Assembly: GCF_032191515.1 (NCBI RefSeq)
Contig: NC_091392.1
Location: 157,324,105 to 157,388,104 of the forward strand
Source of the DNA: Phaenicophaeus curvirostris
Lineage: Eukaryota > Chordata > Aves > Cuculiformes > Cuculidae
Length of the DNA stretch: 64,000 nucleotides
Reading direction: 5' to 3'
Numbering within the stretch: the stretch's first letter is position 1; each line of letters starts with the position of its first letter. Made by a program: the position numbers and the translations under genes. Below the pieces are notes generated by a model. The model had not been told where the DNA came from, made no database searches, and was given only the letters and a program-made list of their open reading frames with translations. Positions 50,051 to 63,469 of this stretch are shown piece after piece.

Positions 50051-52756
50051 ATTAGTGAAGTGTAAGTCTATACCCATTAATTATCAAGAATTTTCAGATA
50101 TTGTCATACTTTTTTATGTTCTTAAGCCTGCAAAAACACACACTTGCATTTAGCTGGATGCAGAGAATTCCCTCTGGCTTCAATGAAACTAGTGACAGTG
50201 CCAGATAGTTAACAACAGCGACAGGCAGCGCATCAGAGTGGGTTTAGCCTCTCTTTGTGGGGAAAGGTAGAAATAAATAATAAAAAATAAAGCCCAAATG
50301 ATGACAATGCTGATAATCAACAGAAGGATTTTTGTACTCAGAAACTCAGGTTTGGGATGCTGTGAAGAGAAATGATCTCACCTATTAAAAGCAGATCTGG
50401 AAAACAGTTGGTTTCCAAGATGATGAACTAGTGATAAATAATTCAAGGAGGAAGGGGCTGCTGTAAATGGATGGGAGACAGATACTCTGGAAAAAAATAT
50501 GGATATGATGAGCAAAGGAAGGAGTGCAAAAAAAGACAGGGAAGATGCCCTGGGAAAACCATTAAACATCGCAATGGGGTTTTTAAAGCTCTTGTTAAAC
50601 TGCAGGCTGACCTCATGAAGCAAAAGGGGAAAAAATGTAAGCTCTAAAGGAAAACAGCAACTGAATTGGAGTGGCAGAGGAGCATTTCCATAAGCCAAGC
50701 ACAGAGTTTTTCTGAGTATTGGCAGAAAATGGATCTGCATTTTTTTCATTGTCTTTCCCAAAAGTAATTTCAAGATTAACCATCCCTGCCAGAAATTTTC
50801 CTGCAGCTGGGCTGGTGCCCACTCTCCTCAAGAGCCAGGCCTTTGCGGAGGAGGTAGCCATGGATCTGCAGCCTCTCTGCCACCTCCTGGGACCTGCAGA
50901 CCGATCTACTATCTTTTCACCCTTCTGGCACCCTTGAGGAGGAAATGGTTTGCATGGCAGGGCTTGTCCCTCCAAGGGGTGGTGGCATTGGCATTGATGT
51001 GGCACGAGAAAGGCTGTAAGGCTCCTCAAGCACCATGCTTACTCCATCTTCTCCATCATCCTTGCTTAGCTTGTGAGTCCCTCCACTGCAAGCCCAGCAA
51101 CACAACACAGGAGGAAGGAATCTTCTGTGCTTTTCCATTCCTTCTGCTGAACCTCTGATGGAAGGACATGGGAAGGAGGATTCTGGATAGGGTAGCTATG
51201 GAAAAGCAATCTTCATAAAGCCCATAAGTAACAGTAATGAGGTTGGTTTCTTTGCAGTCAATGCTGACAGTAGTGAGGCCATGAGATGGTATGAACCTTG
51301 TACATTCATCAAAACCCAAGGGCCGGGGGAGGAAGGAGCAGTGAGTGTGTCTCTGCAGAGCCTTTCCAAACCCGCAGGTTCCCAAGTCACAGCTGGTGAT
51401 GCTCTTCCAGGCGTGGTGTGACGAGTGGGAGTGCTGGCTGGAGACATTGATCCATTCATCCATCTGTAAAGCCCAGCCTGGTTCTCTCGAAGAAGAGGGT
51501 GAGAGTGACAACAGCAGATGCCCAAAGGCTGCAGAAATTAGATGGCTGCCTAAATGCCTTAGTTCTTACCTGAATACAAGCTCCATGCCTGGGGGCCAAG
51601 AACAGTAGGAGAGTGAGGGTCTGGGTTGCGTGGACACAAGGTACAAATTTGGGATGGGGCCTCAGGGCAGTTCTGCTCTGGCAACACTTCATTCTTCTCA
51701 CAGGTAGGGGTGGTTTTGTTTTTTTTTTAATTACAAGTGCTGGCATTAGCAACAGGTAAAACAAGGAGTTCAGCTGGTGAGCCCACTGGGCCAGTTCACT
51801 GGGTGAGCCACTGTGCCTAGCATCTCGCACCAGTGCTGAGCCCCAGGGCACCTCTCCGATTAAAAGAGCTGCCAATTACAGAAAAATCCCATGCTCCATC
51901 TGTTTTTATCTGGGGAGCAGACTGGGCAGACATGGCAAGTGTTTTGCAAGCATATGCCTCTGCTTCAGGCTGGGAAACACCTGCTGAGTTTCCCAACCTC
52001 AACAAGCTTTCCTTTCCCCAAACCTGCCTGATTTTAACCATGGGATCATCAGCATCGACCTGCTGGCTGTCACCATGGGAGCTGAGGCAGCAGGTTCACA
52101 AGTGAGCAGTCACAAAGCCACTAACCTTTCTGTTACTAAAGCAGCTACAAAAGAGGATACCAACACTATAGGGGGTGCTTGTTTATACATATATGCGTGC
52201 ATATATATGTACATAGGGGTCAGCAAGGTGCTGATGACAGGTTTATAGCAGACACAAAGCCAGGGAGCTTTGCTGTGTGGACAGGAGCCAGGCAGTCCCA
52301 GCAACCCTTGGGTTTCTCTCCTCTCTCTCCTTTTTTAGAGGCTGTGTTTACAAAACCAGGTGAGGATCCCCGCAAGGATCAGCCTCACTGACAGTTGAAG
52401 ATAGGGGCATACGAATCAGCAAATACACAGGCTCAGCAAACACCAACAGCTTGTGTAAGGGCTGGTCATTTTCCAGAAACACATGGAGAGAAGTCATTTC
52501 TTTGCTTCAGTCTCATTCCTGTAATTGAACTTCAGAAATGTTGGCATTATCATTTTGCCCTCTGTTCACTGGGGCTGACTGACACCCCTTGCTTAGGCAT
52601 GCTAGGATTCGTGCCACTGAAGCATTTCTTTCCAGGGTTCTGCAGGAAGCTTTACCAACTTGTTTGGGCTGAGTGGCACTGGAGCAGGGCAGGACAAACC
52701 TGGCCAGACTTGCCCTCTTCCTGTTGCAAAGTGCCCGCATTGAGACTGTAAGGAAA
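50051..52756. other. Intergenic spacer
   Basis: 2.7 kb, GC-richer than the flanks in 50800-52000. Open frames reach 151 codons (51511-51056, minus). None shows a recognisable protein, and several frames are open on both strands, which is expected from composition. A TATA/TGCA-rich run lies at 52185-52215. Confidence 0.55.
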
Positions 52757-52820
52757 AGGAGTGGTTGGACTCGATGATCCAATGGGTCTTTTCCAACCTA
52801 GTGATTCTGTGATTCTGTGA
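52757..52820 (+). mobile_element. CR1 tail only, about 64 bp, plus strand
   Basis: GTGGTTGGACTCGATGATCC, then TTTTCCAACCTAGTGATTCT and GTG tail units. Only the 3' extremity of CR1 is present. It faces the minus-strand copy at 52932, forming an inverted pair. Confidence 0.9.
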
Positions 52821-52931
52821 AGAGGCTTTTGTAACCAAAAGTGAAAGAAAACACTTCCCTGAACCTACTAACATTTTTCATGAGGGGGGCATTGCGGTAG
52901 CCTGCTGCACCTCTAAATTAACCCTTACAAA

Positions 52932-53183
52932 TCATAGAATCATGGAATCATAGAATCACCAGGTTGGAAGAGACCCACCGGATCATTGAGTCCAACCATT
53001 CCTATCAAACACTAAACCATGCCCCTCAGCACCTCGTCCACCCATCCCTTAAACACCTCCAGGGAAGATGACTGAACCACCTCCCTGGGCAGCCTGTGCC
53101 AGTGCCCAAGGACTCTTTCTGTGAAAACTTTTTTCCTAATGTCCAGCCTAAACCTCCCCTGGTGGAGCTTGAGGCCATTTCCT
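52932..53183 (-). mobile_element. CR1 3' end, about 250 bp, minus strand
   Basis: It has three tail units (ATCATAGAATCATGGAATCA and one more), the young-group 3' UTR and the last ORF2 codons through GGTGGAGCTTGAGGCCATTT, where it is truncated. Confidence 0.96.
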
Positions 53184-55280
53184 CATGGATGACTCCATTC
53201 CCCTTTCAGTTTCAACTCATACAATTCTGTTGTTAAATACACAATAATACGTTGCATACCACATTATTTTTGAGCAAAAAACATAGCTGCAAAGGAGGCA
53301 ATTTCTTCCCCAGCGGGGAAGAAGTCCCTTTTGCCCAGCTGCCATGGGGCCTTCCCCCCTCCCCTGCCATCCTTTCAAGATGACAGTGGGCACACCTGGG
53401 GCTGGGGCCAGCCTCTGCCCTGGGGAAAGGGCACCCTGTGCCCTGGCTTTCTCAACTTCTTTGGGGAGGAGAGGATGTTCTCTGATGCTTGGGTTCATAA
53501 AAAAAAAAAAATAAAAGATACCTCCAGGCAAAGCCCAGAAGCTACACAGGGTTTGAGGACAGGCAGTTCCGTCTGACTGAGGACAGGCAGTCTTTCTTAA
53601 GGTACTTGATTTTACTGCTGTTTAAAAAATATTTGCAATGTTTTCAGCATTCGGTTGCCTTTCATTAGCCGGAATATAAAGGTATGTAAATAGGCAAGGG
53701 CGGGGGGCATCTCTCCAGGGCCTTGTGCAATGATGCCCAGGCAACAGCAATTTGGAGTAATATGAAAATGTGTATAGGAAAGTGTTTTGTTTTCATAGTG
53801 GGTTTTTTCTTTTTCTTTTTCCTTTTTTTTTTTTTTTGTGCGTGTGTGGCTAATACATTTGTTGCTGAAGGTTTATTTTTAGCTAAAAGTGAAATAATCA
53901 TTGTTATGCCATGGCAACAAGAATTGGGAGGTAAGTTAGAACAAGCTGGTCTGACTAAAATTTTTCTGAAAGCAACCAAATTGATTAAATGACCTAAAAA
54001 TAAAGATGATATCTGTTAGTATAATGCAATTCTGATGTTTGTGATTTAGAAATACAAACTGCTTCTATTATGGCATAATTTTTTTCTCCTAGTTACCAGG
54101 TGTGAAGGGAGATGTGAAAAAGCATTGCTGACATCATAAATGACCAGGACCACCAGAGGACTTGCAAAATGGGTGGGATGTTCCGCTAGAGATGAGAGGA
54201 AATTGGACTTTCTCTTCTGAGATGCAATTAAACCTTCCCCTGGACCCACACTTGAGTAAACAGCAGCAGCTCTGAGCGGAGTGTTTGACAGGCAGCAGGA
54301 TAGGCTGTGAGTTGGGGTTTTCCCCTTTGTTGATGAGGGAATTGTTTAATTGTACTGAGCCAAGTCCTGGCTGCATCAGTGCTGGTGTCCGTTCAGATGT
54401 CAGTGGTCATCCCTGTCATGGACTCAGCAGCCTTTGAGTCTGGATACCCCTCACGCCCTGCGGTTTTTCATCAGTATCAAAGAGAAGAATTGCTGCACAG
54501 AGCCCCTTCCAACCTCATCCCCAGCAGCTACCTCAGGATGCTGAGAAGATGGAAGCCAGCAGTGGTCCCCGAATGACTTCCCTGTGACTGATGATTTCAG
54601 ACACCTCCAAACCATGGATATGTCTTTGCATTCACATGCTGGCGCATGAAGACACCATCTCTTTGGGGTGAGAAAGACAGAGGGCCTTGGGCATTCAACC
54701 AGAAATCCATCCAGCCTGGCATCTGCTGCATGAGCTCCTCTGTGCCAATAAATCTTTGCGGAAACCCCAGCCATGCTGGATCATAAAAGCAAACTAAGGC
54801 AAGAAAAATGGCTTGAGCCAAGATAAGAGGCTCCACACCCAGGGCTGGGTCCTCTGTCCAAGAAAGGTGGCTCCCAGGGAGATGCAAACATCAGGACAGC
54901 CTTGTCAGCCCTATTCTCTTCTTCGGTCTCTCCTGGAGGCTCTTCTCTACCACTGGCAGGAAGGAAATGGCCTCCTTCAGGATCAACCCCTTTGGTTACC
55001 AGGTCAATTCTATGATCGGACTCATTTTATGGAGGGAGACAGGAGTGATGGAGCTCGTAGATACTGCAGATAGGTAACTTGTGCTCCTCTTGCCATGCAC
55101 AGAACCTGACATAGTGAGGCATGAAGCTCCTCTGACCTGGACGAGAGCTCCAAGTTGTTCTGAGGCAGTTGGTCTTAGCAAACTCTGTCAGGTGTTTAGA
55201 ATATAAGGTTTCACTATAAGGTCACTCCCAGTTTAGACTGTGGCAGACTCATCCAGACTAAAGAAATAAGCCACACAGGT
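53184..55280. other. Intergenic spacer
   Basis: 2.1 kb. It contains A- and T-runs (53501-53512, 53823-53838) and no gene or transposon body that I recognise. Confidence 0.6.
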
Positions 55281-55490
55281 GAGAAGGGGCCTCAGGACAT
55301 CTCTAGTCCAACCTTCTGCTCAGAGCAAGGTCAGTACTGACTTCTGATCAGGTTGCTTTGTCCTTTGGGTGTTGAAAACCTGAAGGCTGCACATCCTGGC
55401 AGGGAAACCTGTCCCATTATCTAATTATCCTCACAGCACATTTTTTTCTCTTACACCCAGTCAGCCCCAGCCTCCAGCTCTTTCACCCAA
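55281..55490 (-). mobile_element. Old CR1 3' remnant, minus strand
   Basis: The order of blocks matches the 3' end of an old CR1 branch read in reverse. GGGGCCTCAGGACATCTCTA is followed by GTCCAACCTTCTGCTCAGAG, then CAGGTTGCTTTGTCC, then a GGGAAACCTGTCCCATTAT block (CTGTTCCAGT in better copies), then ATCCTCACAGCACATTTTTT. It resembles the branch of the copy at 63470-63907 and the remnant at 5481-5610. Diverged, with uncertain ends. Confidence 0.72.
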
Positions 55491-58400
55491 AAGTATCTCC
55501 AATGTCAGATGCGTTTAAACTCTTCATTTTTATACTCTCTTCTAATCCATTAATTGAGCTCTGAGAGTCCTCCTTCCTTGTTGGCCCTGATCCTAGAGCT
55601 GAAAGCATTCAGCCAAAATTACAGTAAAGACCCTGGAATTAAACCTTCTTTCCCAGTACTTCATAACTTGGTACTGCATAATTTTTACCACTCAGATGCT
55701 ACTTGTTAAAAGCAAAAATTCTTGGAGAATATTGTCATGTTCCAGAAAATGATTTAGTCCATAATTTTTTCCCCTACATGCAGCAGACTGTCTAGTCAGG
55801 TACAAAATTTTGATACACTGTCAGTATTTCTGAATAACTTAATCATTTTCAAAGACCATCTGACATGTTTTAAATGATTTGCACAGCACAACCCTTATAT
55901 TTTCAACTATGAAACCTTAACTTATCCTTAGTCTTAATTAACACAGAATCAATAAGACCTTTGGGGTTTTTTTTTTAGTTTAAACATACATCTCCAAGTT
56001 ATAAATGGATCTCTTTCAGAATATACCAGAGAATTAGATTCTTCATGACCTGTTCTTTATGGATATTTTTGCACCTTTTATGCATATTGGTTTGATTGAC
56101 TCTCTGTTCTGATATCTATTTGGAGTTGTTGCTTTGCTTTGACACTGTGCGAACATACTCTTAATGAATATATTAATAATCATGAACATACTTAGAAAAT
56201 CAAGCCTGAGCACAAAGGAAAGCATCAAGACTGATCCAACAAAATTTCCACATGAATCTTTCAGTGGGCTGGAATCATTTTCTTTGACTGCAACAGCTAC
56301 AGCAATGTGAAGCATTTTATAAAAAGAGACCACCTTTGGTCCAAACAAGCTACAAAAAAAGGCCTTGATCTTGTAAGTGGCTTTGACCAGATTTCTGAGG
56401 TGTGCAGACAGTCATGGTGGCATGAATGACGAGCCCCCCAGCCACAGCTTTGTACCTCAACATTTTCCTACTCTGAGGGCTGGAAATGTAGATGTGAACC
56501 TCCACCTGTGTGCCAGGGAAGCCATCCACTTCTGTGTTCCAGGTGCATGTCCTTGCCTCTCCAGCCACCCTAGACACTCTGGTGTCCATGTGTTGCTCAA
56601 CATCACATCTGGGAAATCCTGCTGCAAGGGATGATGATGTTTCTCCCCAGCCCCAGCTTCTGTTTCTCACCCTGGCCCAGGCTCAGCCTTGACCCTTCCC
56701 CAATATCCAGTGAGCACAAGGGGAGTTTTCTGCCAATTTAGGGGTACAAGGGCATCAGCAGGAGATTGAGGGGAGGGTGAGAACGGCTTTTGGTGGCTGG
56801 TAGTCATTAGCTGGGGTTTGATTTAGTGTAACTGCACTCTTGTTGCACCCAAGATATGAACTACACCATGCACTAGACCTAGGTTGGATGTCCAGGCTCT
56901 GAGGGTATAGGCATGCTCTCAAAAGGTAGATATGGACACAGTTAAACTCAGGGTGAGCCGTTATCTTGGGGGTTTTGCTGCTTAACATTTCTATGACATG
57001 TTTTTCTCAGGGCTGTGAACAAATGGGGGACAGCGTAACTGGATAGGGGGAGGGGAAGCATCTATGGGGTGTCCTTCGGGCAGAGCTGCTGGCAAGTGGG
57101 TCCAGGTTGGCACCTGCATCAAGGTAAACATCAAAACCCAGAACCTTCAGCACTCTGCTACGTCTGTTATGCCCATCCTACATCTCCCACTACTCATCAC
57201 CTTCTTAGCTTGGGGTGAAGCTCTGACAGGACCATGGAGGCAAAACCCCCTCCCTGGCCTGGGGCTTAGTGAGATGGCTGTCTTTGCTCTCCATTTTTAA
57301 AGCTCTCGTCACCACCCGGACTCTTAGATGCTGTGATAATGAAAATAAGATGAAATAGCACTCGGTTCATTTGGTGAATTTCTATATGGTGAGTCTAAAA
57401 TTGATTTTTAATTTTTAATAGGTTGACTCACTACTCGTGGGCATTGCAGACAGTAGTTAAAAACTACTTTGCACTGGAGTCAGAAAGTCAGAACTAATTA
57501 AAGAAAATGTCCACAAAAGCACTGCTAATATACTAAAGGGAAGACCTTAATTAGAAATTTGGGAGGTAGTAGCCCTCTCGTTAATAATGCTTAAATGACA
57601 TTTGGGAGCCATGTAAAATAAGTAAACATCTCCTCTCTGCATAACTACAGTCACAGATGGAGAGTGGAAGAAAAATCTAAATAGGTTCTGGAAGCTGCCC
57701 CTCCAGAGCTAAACCAATCTCCTCCTTAAAGCAGTCTTCAGTCTTGTCCTCCACTTAGTAACAAACAGCACTGCAGCACTTAAAAAAATCTGTAGAGTAA
57801 GGCAGCAAGGTGACTCCAAGGACTGTAAGGCATGAGCAATAGCATGCAGAAGCTAGAACACCTCTGCCTACACAATATGACTTAACTCTGCTCTTAAAGC
57901 AGAGCTTCAGGCGCATCTTTGGTTATCTGGCATACACAACCAGTCAGGGCTCAAGAGAAATGTAACTGAAGCAAGCAAAATATTTCAGGCATGTTGACAG
58001 GGATGTAGTGATTTGGTAATGACCCATGCTGGTGGAATAACCAGGCTAGCAAAATACGGTGTTTTATGAGATTTTATTTCTATTCAGGAGAAAAAAAGAT
58101 CTGTTTATAAAGTGCCCATCAACACAAGCCTGAAATTCTTGTAATTGTATATTAGTAAATTTAGATAATGCTGTAAGTCCAAAGGTGCACTCTTGTAGCC
58201 TGCTGTGACTGACCACAGTGTGACCTGCTCTGATAGACTGTCCCAAACTCCATTTCCCTCCTCCCTTCATCCAGTGCCTGGGGCTGCAGGGTAGGGACTG
58301 GGGCAGATGGGGAGCCACAAGGTCCCGTGGGTGCACCTAAGACTGGCTGCTACAGCACCCACACCATCTTCATCAGCACCCACACCACCTCTGTTGGCAC

Positions 58401-58753
58401 CCACACCTCCATTGACACCCACACTACCTCCACTGGCATCTGCAGCCAAAGAGAGGGGGAAGGAGCATGGGTGCTGAACACACTCCAGGAGTCATCTTTC
58501 AACCAGTGCTGTGTCAGAGCTGAGACGCTGAAAATAACCAGTGACATGTTCAGGCACGGATACAAAAGAAGTAACATGAATGCCTCCACACCTTTTGTGT
58601 TGTGGCTGCCAGTACAGAAATCTACCTAAATTATCATATTGTTGGCAAAAATCCCAACATACATATTTAAAGCATGATAAAATAATGCAAAAGAAGCACT
58701 TTCACTAATTTTTAGCACTTTACTGGAGGACCATCCCATTTATTATTTCATCC
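55491..58753. other. Intergenic spacer
   Basis: 3.3 kb. It holds a 21-bp minisatellite at 58355-58435 and a TAAT-rich island around 57370-57620. No gene or mobile element recognised. Confidence 0.6.
58355..58435 (+). repeat. 21-bp minisatellite, four units
   Basis: Units start at 58355, 58376, 58397 and 58415, with lengths 21, 21, 18 and 21. Each begins with (G/A)CACCCACAC and continues with a C/T-rich half such as CACCTCTGTTG or TACCTCCACTG. The third unit lacks one triplet. All units are multiples of three, so frames stay open across the array on both strands, but there is no other sign of coding. Confidence 0.88.
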
Positions 58754-58984
58754 CCAAGCTCCGCCAGGGGAGGTTCAGGCTGGACATTAGGAAAAAAGTT
58801 TTCACAGAAAGGGTCACTGGGCTCTGGAACAGGCTGCACAGAGAGGTGGTTGAGTCATCTTCCCTGGAGGTGTTTAAGGCACTGGTGGACGAGGCACTGA
58901 GGGGCATGGTTTAGTGTTTGATAGGAATGGTTGGACTTGATGATAAGGTAGGTCTTTTCCAACCTGGTGACTCTATGATTCTAT
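58754..58984 (+). mobile_element. CR1 3' end, about 230 bp, plus strand
   Basis: CAAGCTCCGCCAGGGGAGG, the last ORF2 codons, GTTTGATAGGAATGGTTGG, then tail GACTCTATGATTCTAT. Young group, 5'-truncated. Confidence 0.96.
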
Positions 58985-61900
58985 CTGGTTACTGATGCCT
59001 GGCAGTTTCATAGTGCCTTTCCCTAGGCACTCCTTGCAACTAGGCGTAAATATACTGTACCAGATAAGTTTAAATATGGAAAATTTTATCAAGGTCATAG
59101 TCCTCACATCTTTCTGATTTTCATTAGCACAACAATTTTATTTTAATTTTGTGAAACTTCCAGCTAGTCATTTAAAAAATACCAAATATGGTAATTACAT
59201 GGCAAAGTGCACTAACAGCCGGTTTATCATGTGTCTCAACCAGGAGTGTCCTTCAGTGCTCTGCATATTCATAAACTGTTTCTTCCACGCTCATAAAATA
59301 GTGACCATGGCAGGGAGAAGATGAAAGCCCAGTTACACCTTAGAAGTTGCACCTGGAGCATTTTGCAGGAGGAGGAGAAGGAAAAAAGGAAGATTAATGA
59401 CCTCCACCCGCAACATGAGGTCTTGAACAGGAACGAAGGTGTTGTGCCACCTTGCAGAACGCCCTGTAAGATGGCTGTAATCATTGTGAGCTGTGGAGAC
59501 AGAACACCTCCAGCAGTCAGAGCTCCATTTTTGGATGTGCTGGAGCCATGGAGGAGAGGCAGAGACTTCAGCCTCTGTGGCCTGCGCTTTGATGAAAATC
59601 GAGGGTCAGTTGTCTTTGAGATGTGCCTGGTGAGCAGCCACAGCTGTCTCTGTCCAAGTACAGCACTGGGTTCAATCTCGTTCACTCCCAGTCTTTCTTT
59701 GTGAAGTCTTGTCTTGGGAGCTGGTGGAGAAGACCTGGTTCCCTTCATGGTGCTTCTTCTGTCACAAAATACTTAGTTACACATTTTGGGCCTCCTACCT
59801 TTTCATTTGAAAAAAAAGATAAAAGAAAAGAAGGAAAAAAGATAACCCTCAGCACAAGCTATTACTGCCATTCCACAGTGATTAAAAAAAAAAACCTGCA
59901 AGCCATGACAGTAAAATAACTTTCTATCAGCTTTCACCTTCTTTTTGCAGGGGAAGGCCTCTTGTCATGCTACATCTTTTGAAGAATGCAAACCCTCATA
60001 ACAGAGCCTCGTCCCTGTCCCTGAATTCCAAACAGTAGAAATTTTGTCTAAATCCCAGGCAGGAAAGACCATTTCGAACTGCTGCCTGAATCAATGATTT
60101 TAAATCTGTTTTGGTGTAAAATGTAAGATGGTTAATTCCTGTTAGAACAACTCTGTTATGCCGAAATGTCCCGCAGGAAAAATACGATAGTTATCAACAG
60201 GTAAGGTGGCATCTCATGACCAAGAAAAGCTGAGGATAATCTGCACATGTGCCCTTGCTTCGCTTCATAGAGGCCTTCAAGAGAAGAAATGAAAGGCAAT
60301 GCAGCAGGCTGGTATTAACCAGCCTCAGCCATTCAGCTACTTAGCTGAATTATCAACTTAGTCTGAAAATGAAAAGAATTCAAAACCAGACCATTGATGG
60401 CAATTAACAACTGCACTTTGTGAGCTTTCAGTCTAATGAATACACAAATGAAAAATCAATGGAGGAGGCTTCCATAAATGAACACGGCAACAATCTTGAT
60501 CTTAGAGTTGGCTCAAAGACAGCTCCTCCCAAATCAGCTCTAAGGCTGTGTTCTTACTGTACACTTCTGTTATTTCATTGCAGAGCTTTCCCTCTGAGGA
60601 GCTCATTAGTCTTTTTACTGATAAAATAAATACAAGTTTAACTTTTGAATTAATAAAGCATTACAATAATTACATCTCCAAAGCCTTAGTTCAAAAATGA
60701 TAAGAGATCAAATCTGTTAAAGGCCGAAAATTATTCCCCATCTCTGAGGGTCATTTGGAAAATTTGCTCAAAATGAAGCAGCCACACTAAATAAAGCTAA
60801 ATAAAGCTCTGCAAACCACCAAACTTGGCCGAAGCTGCAGTTCAACATTATAAATTGCCAGCTTCATCTCTTTATACTTGGAAAAATACAATATACATTT
60901 GTCTTTGCTACAAACAGGTTCTGCAGTTCCAAGAGGAATAGACTGTAGAACTGACATTGGCCAATCACATCCAAGAGCTGGAGCAAGACACAAATCATAT
61001 CCCCCTGGGGTTATTTTACAGGCTCTTTTACTTCTGTATGACACTGTCAGGCAGACTTCTGCTTCATACCTGATATCGCTTCTGAATTATGACTTTGCCT
61101 TGAACAAGATTTTGGCAATGAAAAATTCCATTTAAGTTAGGCTGAATTATCTGTGAATTCTGGGAAATACTTGCTGCTTGAGAGAGAAAGCTTGAGAATA
61201 TTTGCTTAACTGCCATTCAGAAAACCACTCAGGATAGGGAGGTGCTGCTGGTGGTTAGGACATGCTTCTGAGATGTGACATGATTTCAATTTCCTTCTTT
61301 TATATATTTTTTACCCCAGGTCAGAACCTTGGTCTATCTGCATCCTCCTACCATTTCCATCACACTGCTGAATATGACATTCCATCACCCAGTCCTAGTA
61401 TTGCAAGCCCAGCCCATTTTTCTGACAAAATAATGCATTTTAAAAAAATTTGAGGCTTGAATACAATATTTAATTGTATTTGAGAAGTCCTTTATATTTG
61501 TCCAGAATTCAGAAATATTTTGATTCAAGGTGGATTGAAAATGAAATTTTGCATTTGGTGTAGCCACGACATTGTAAAAGCAGTGATTGCCACAGCCTCT
61601 CCCTTCCTGAGAGCAAATGAATCTGATCTCACATGGCATATTTTGTGCTGCTGATGCCTTCATTGATTAATTTTTTCTGCAACGAAGCAGCTGCATCCAT
61701 ATGCAAGTAAGGAGAAAACTTGGCATGATCTTTTCAGGTACTTTGGGTCAAGCGATAATTTGGCTGCCAGTAGCTTAGAGGCGAATGCATCTGCCATTAT
61801 CCACTCAGCAGCCATTCATCTGTATCAGCTTTCCAGCTGCAGAAAAAAATTTAGTAATTATGAGGCCTTGGGACAGAGAGAAGTGGTTTGATGCAGACTC

Positions 61901-63469
61901 ATACAGTCATTTTTAAACATATTTGCTGTTTATGTCTGTTTTGCGATTCCTGCTTTCATCACACTCAAACGTGAGTGAAAAGCAAAGCTCTCCCACCTCC
62001 TGCACTGAAGCAGAACAGCTCTGTTTGAACAATTGCAGTTTCTTCCTTATCATTTTAAACTTGTCTCAAGTTCCTGCTCCTAAATTTTTGTGATGTTATC
62101 ACCACACAAACATCTTTTACATTTGGTTAATCACTGCAGCAAGCAGCAAGCAAAAGACTTTCATCTTTGAATGTTGGACTTCTTTTTCAAGAGGTTACTC
62201 ATAACTCGAAAATCCAGGCACATTGGAAAGAGAAGGTAAAGGAAAGCAAAGATTCAGCAGTGCCTATTTCATTTCAGCTTTACTGCTCTGGTGTCTTTGC
62301 ACCTTTGAAGAGGCAAGCCTGCAGAAGGAGATGTAGCCGCATCAGGTGGGAAGCAGACTGTCAGATGCTTGAGTTACTCTTGGATGCTTGAGTTACCTGG
62401 AGCAGGTAGCTCAGACCAGCCAAGTGAGAATAAATGAAAGATGGTCTGGAGCACATGAAAGCCACCGAGCCTACACTGGTGCCTCGCCAGTGGGGAGAGA
62501 TTTTTGGCTCCCAGTTTGATGAAGTGGAGCAGTTAAGTACAGCTTATTCAGATGAAAGGACTTTGCTCTGAGAACCTGAATTAACAAGCAAGTCGTACTC
62601 TTAAGCCCGTGTTTCTAGCATGTGATTATCTGTGTTTCCCCTCCTTTTAGATTTTTAGAGCCATGAAAGCCACCACCCTGGTGAGATCCGCATGCCAGGC
62701 CCAGCTGGGAAGTGTTGTGCCCCCACAGCACCCACCTGTGCCCCAACAGTCAAGCCTCTTTTCAAGCAAAATAGAGAAACAAAACCCACAAAAATGTAAC
62801 CCTCATCCATGGGAAAGATGGGTGGAGAGCTATTATGAAAATATAGAAGTTCTGCATTATAATAAATCCTTGTTCTTGGAGACACAAATAGAAGAAGTTT
62901 CTTGATTTCTTGCTCTGAGGAGTTGCAGCAGTTGAAGCTTGTTAGGCTTGGCAAGTTTCAAAGCAGCTGGAGGGTGAGATCACCATTCTTCAAACAGCCA
63001 TGTTTGATCATGATGTGCTAGCAAGATGCAGCTAGTGTCAGGCTTTGCTCAGCTGCCACTGAGTCCACTGACCCATCAGTGATGGTGCCCACACTGGGAC
63101 CAGAGCAACCTGAGTGTTCGCTGTTGACACTGTTGCATCTGGTGAGAAACAGAGTTTTCCTCTGTAACTGGCTGCTTGTAATCTATAGTAAAAAAATCTA
63201 CAGAAAGAAGCTGTAGCTAAGATAATTTCAGACCTAATATTTCACCAACAGTTGTGTGGCACACTTCAAAACAGCTTGATCCTTTCTTCTGCCACAAAGA
63301 TGTAAGGAGTGGATCAAAAGGAGCAGAGCTCTGCTGTACAACCTCTGTCTGTTCCATGTGTCACCATCAAGAATGTATAGTCTAGAAAGGTAAAGGGTAC
63401 AAATCCCAGAAGAAAAGAAACACAACAGGTAGAGGGATCTCTCACAGGGCTATCACCAGGCAATTTTTT
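58985..63469. other. Intergenic spacer
   Basis: 4.5 kb with no CR1 copy or gene recognised. Open frames 59269-59748 (minus, 159 codons) and 59321-59704 (plus, 127 codons) overlap each other almost fully. Neither shows a domain, so they are treated as chance. Confidence 0.55.

Noticed and set aside
51056..51511. 151-codon open frame on the minus strand
   Set aside because: GC-richer stretch with several overlapping open frames and no recognisable motif.
59269..59748. 159-codon open frame on the minus strand overlapping a 127-codon plus-strand frame
   Set aside because: Both strands are open over the same bases and neither shows similarity to a known protein. Likely chance.
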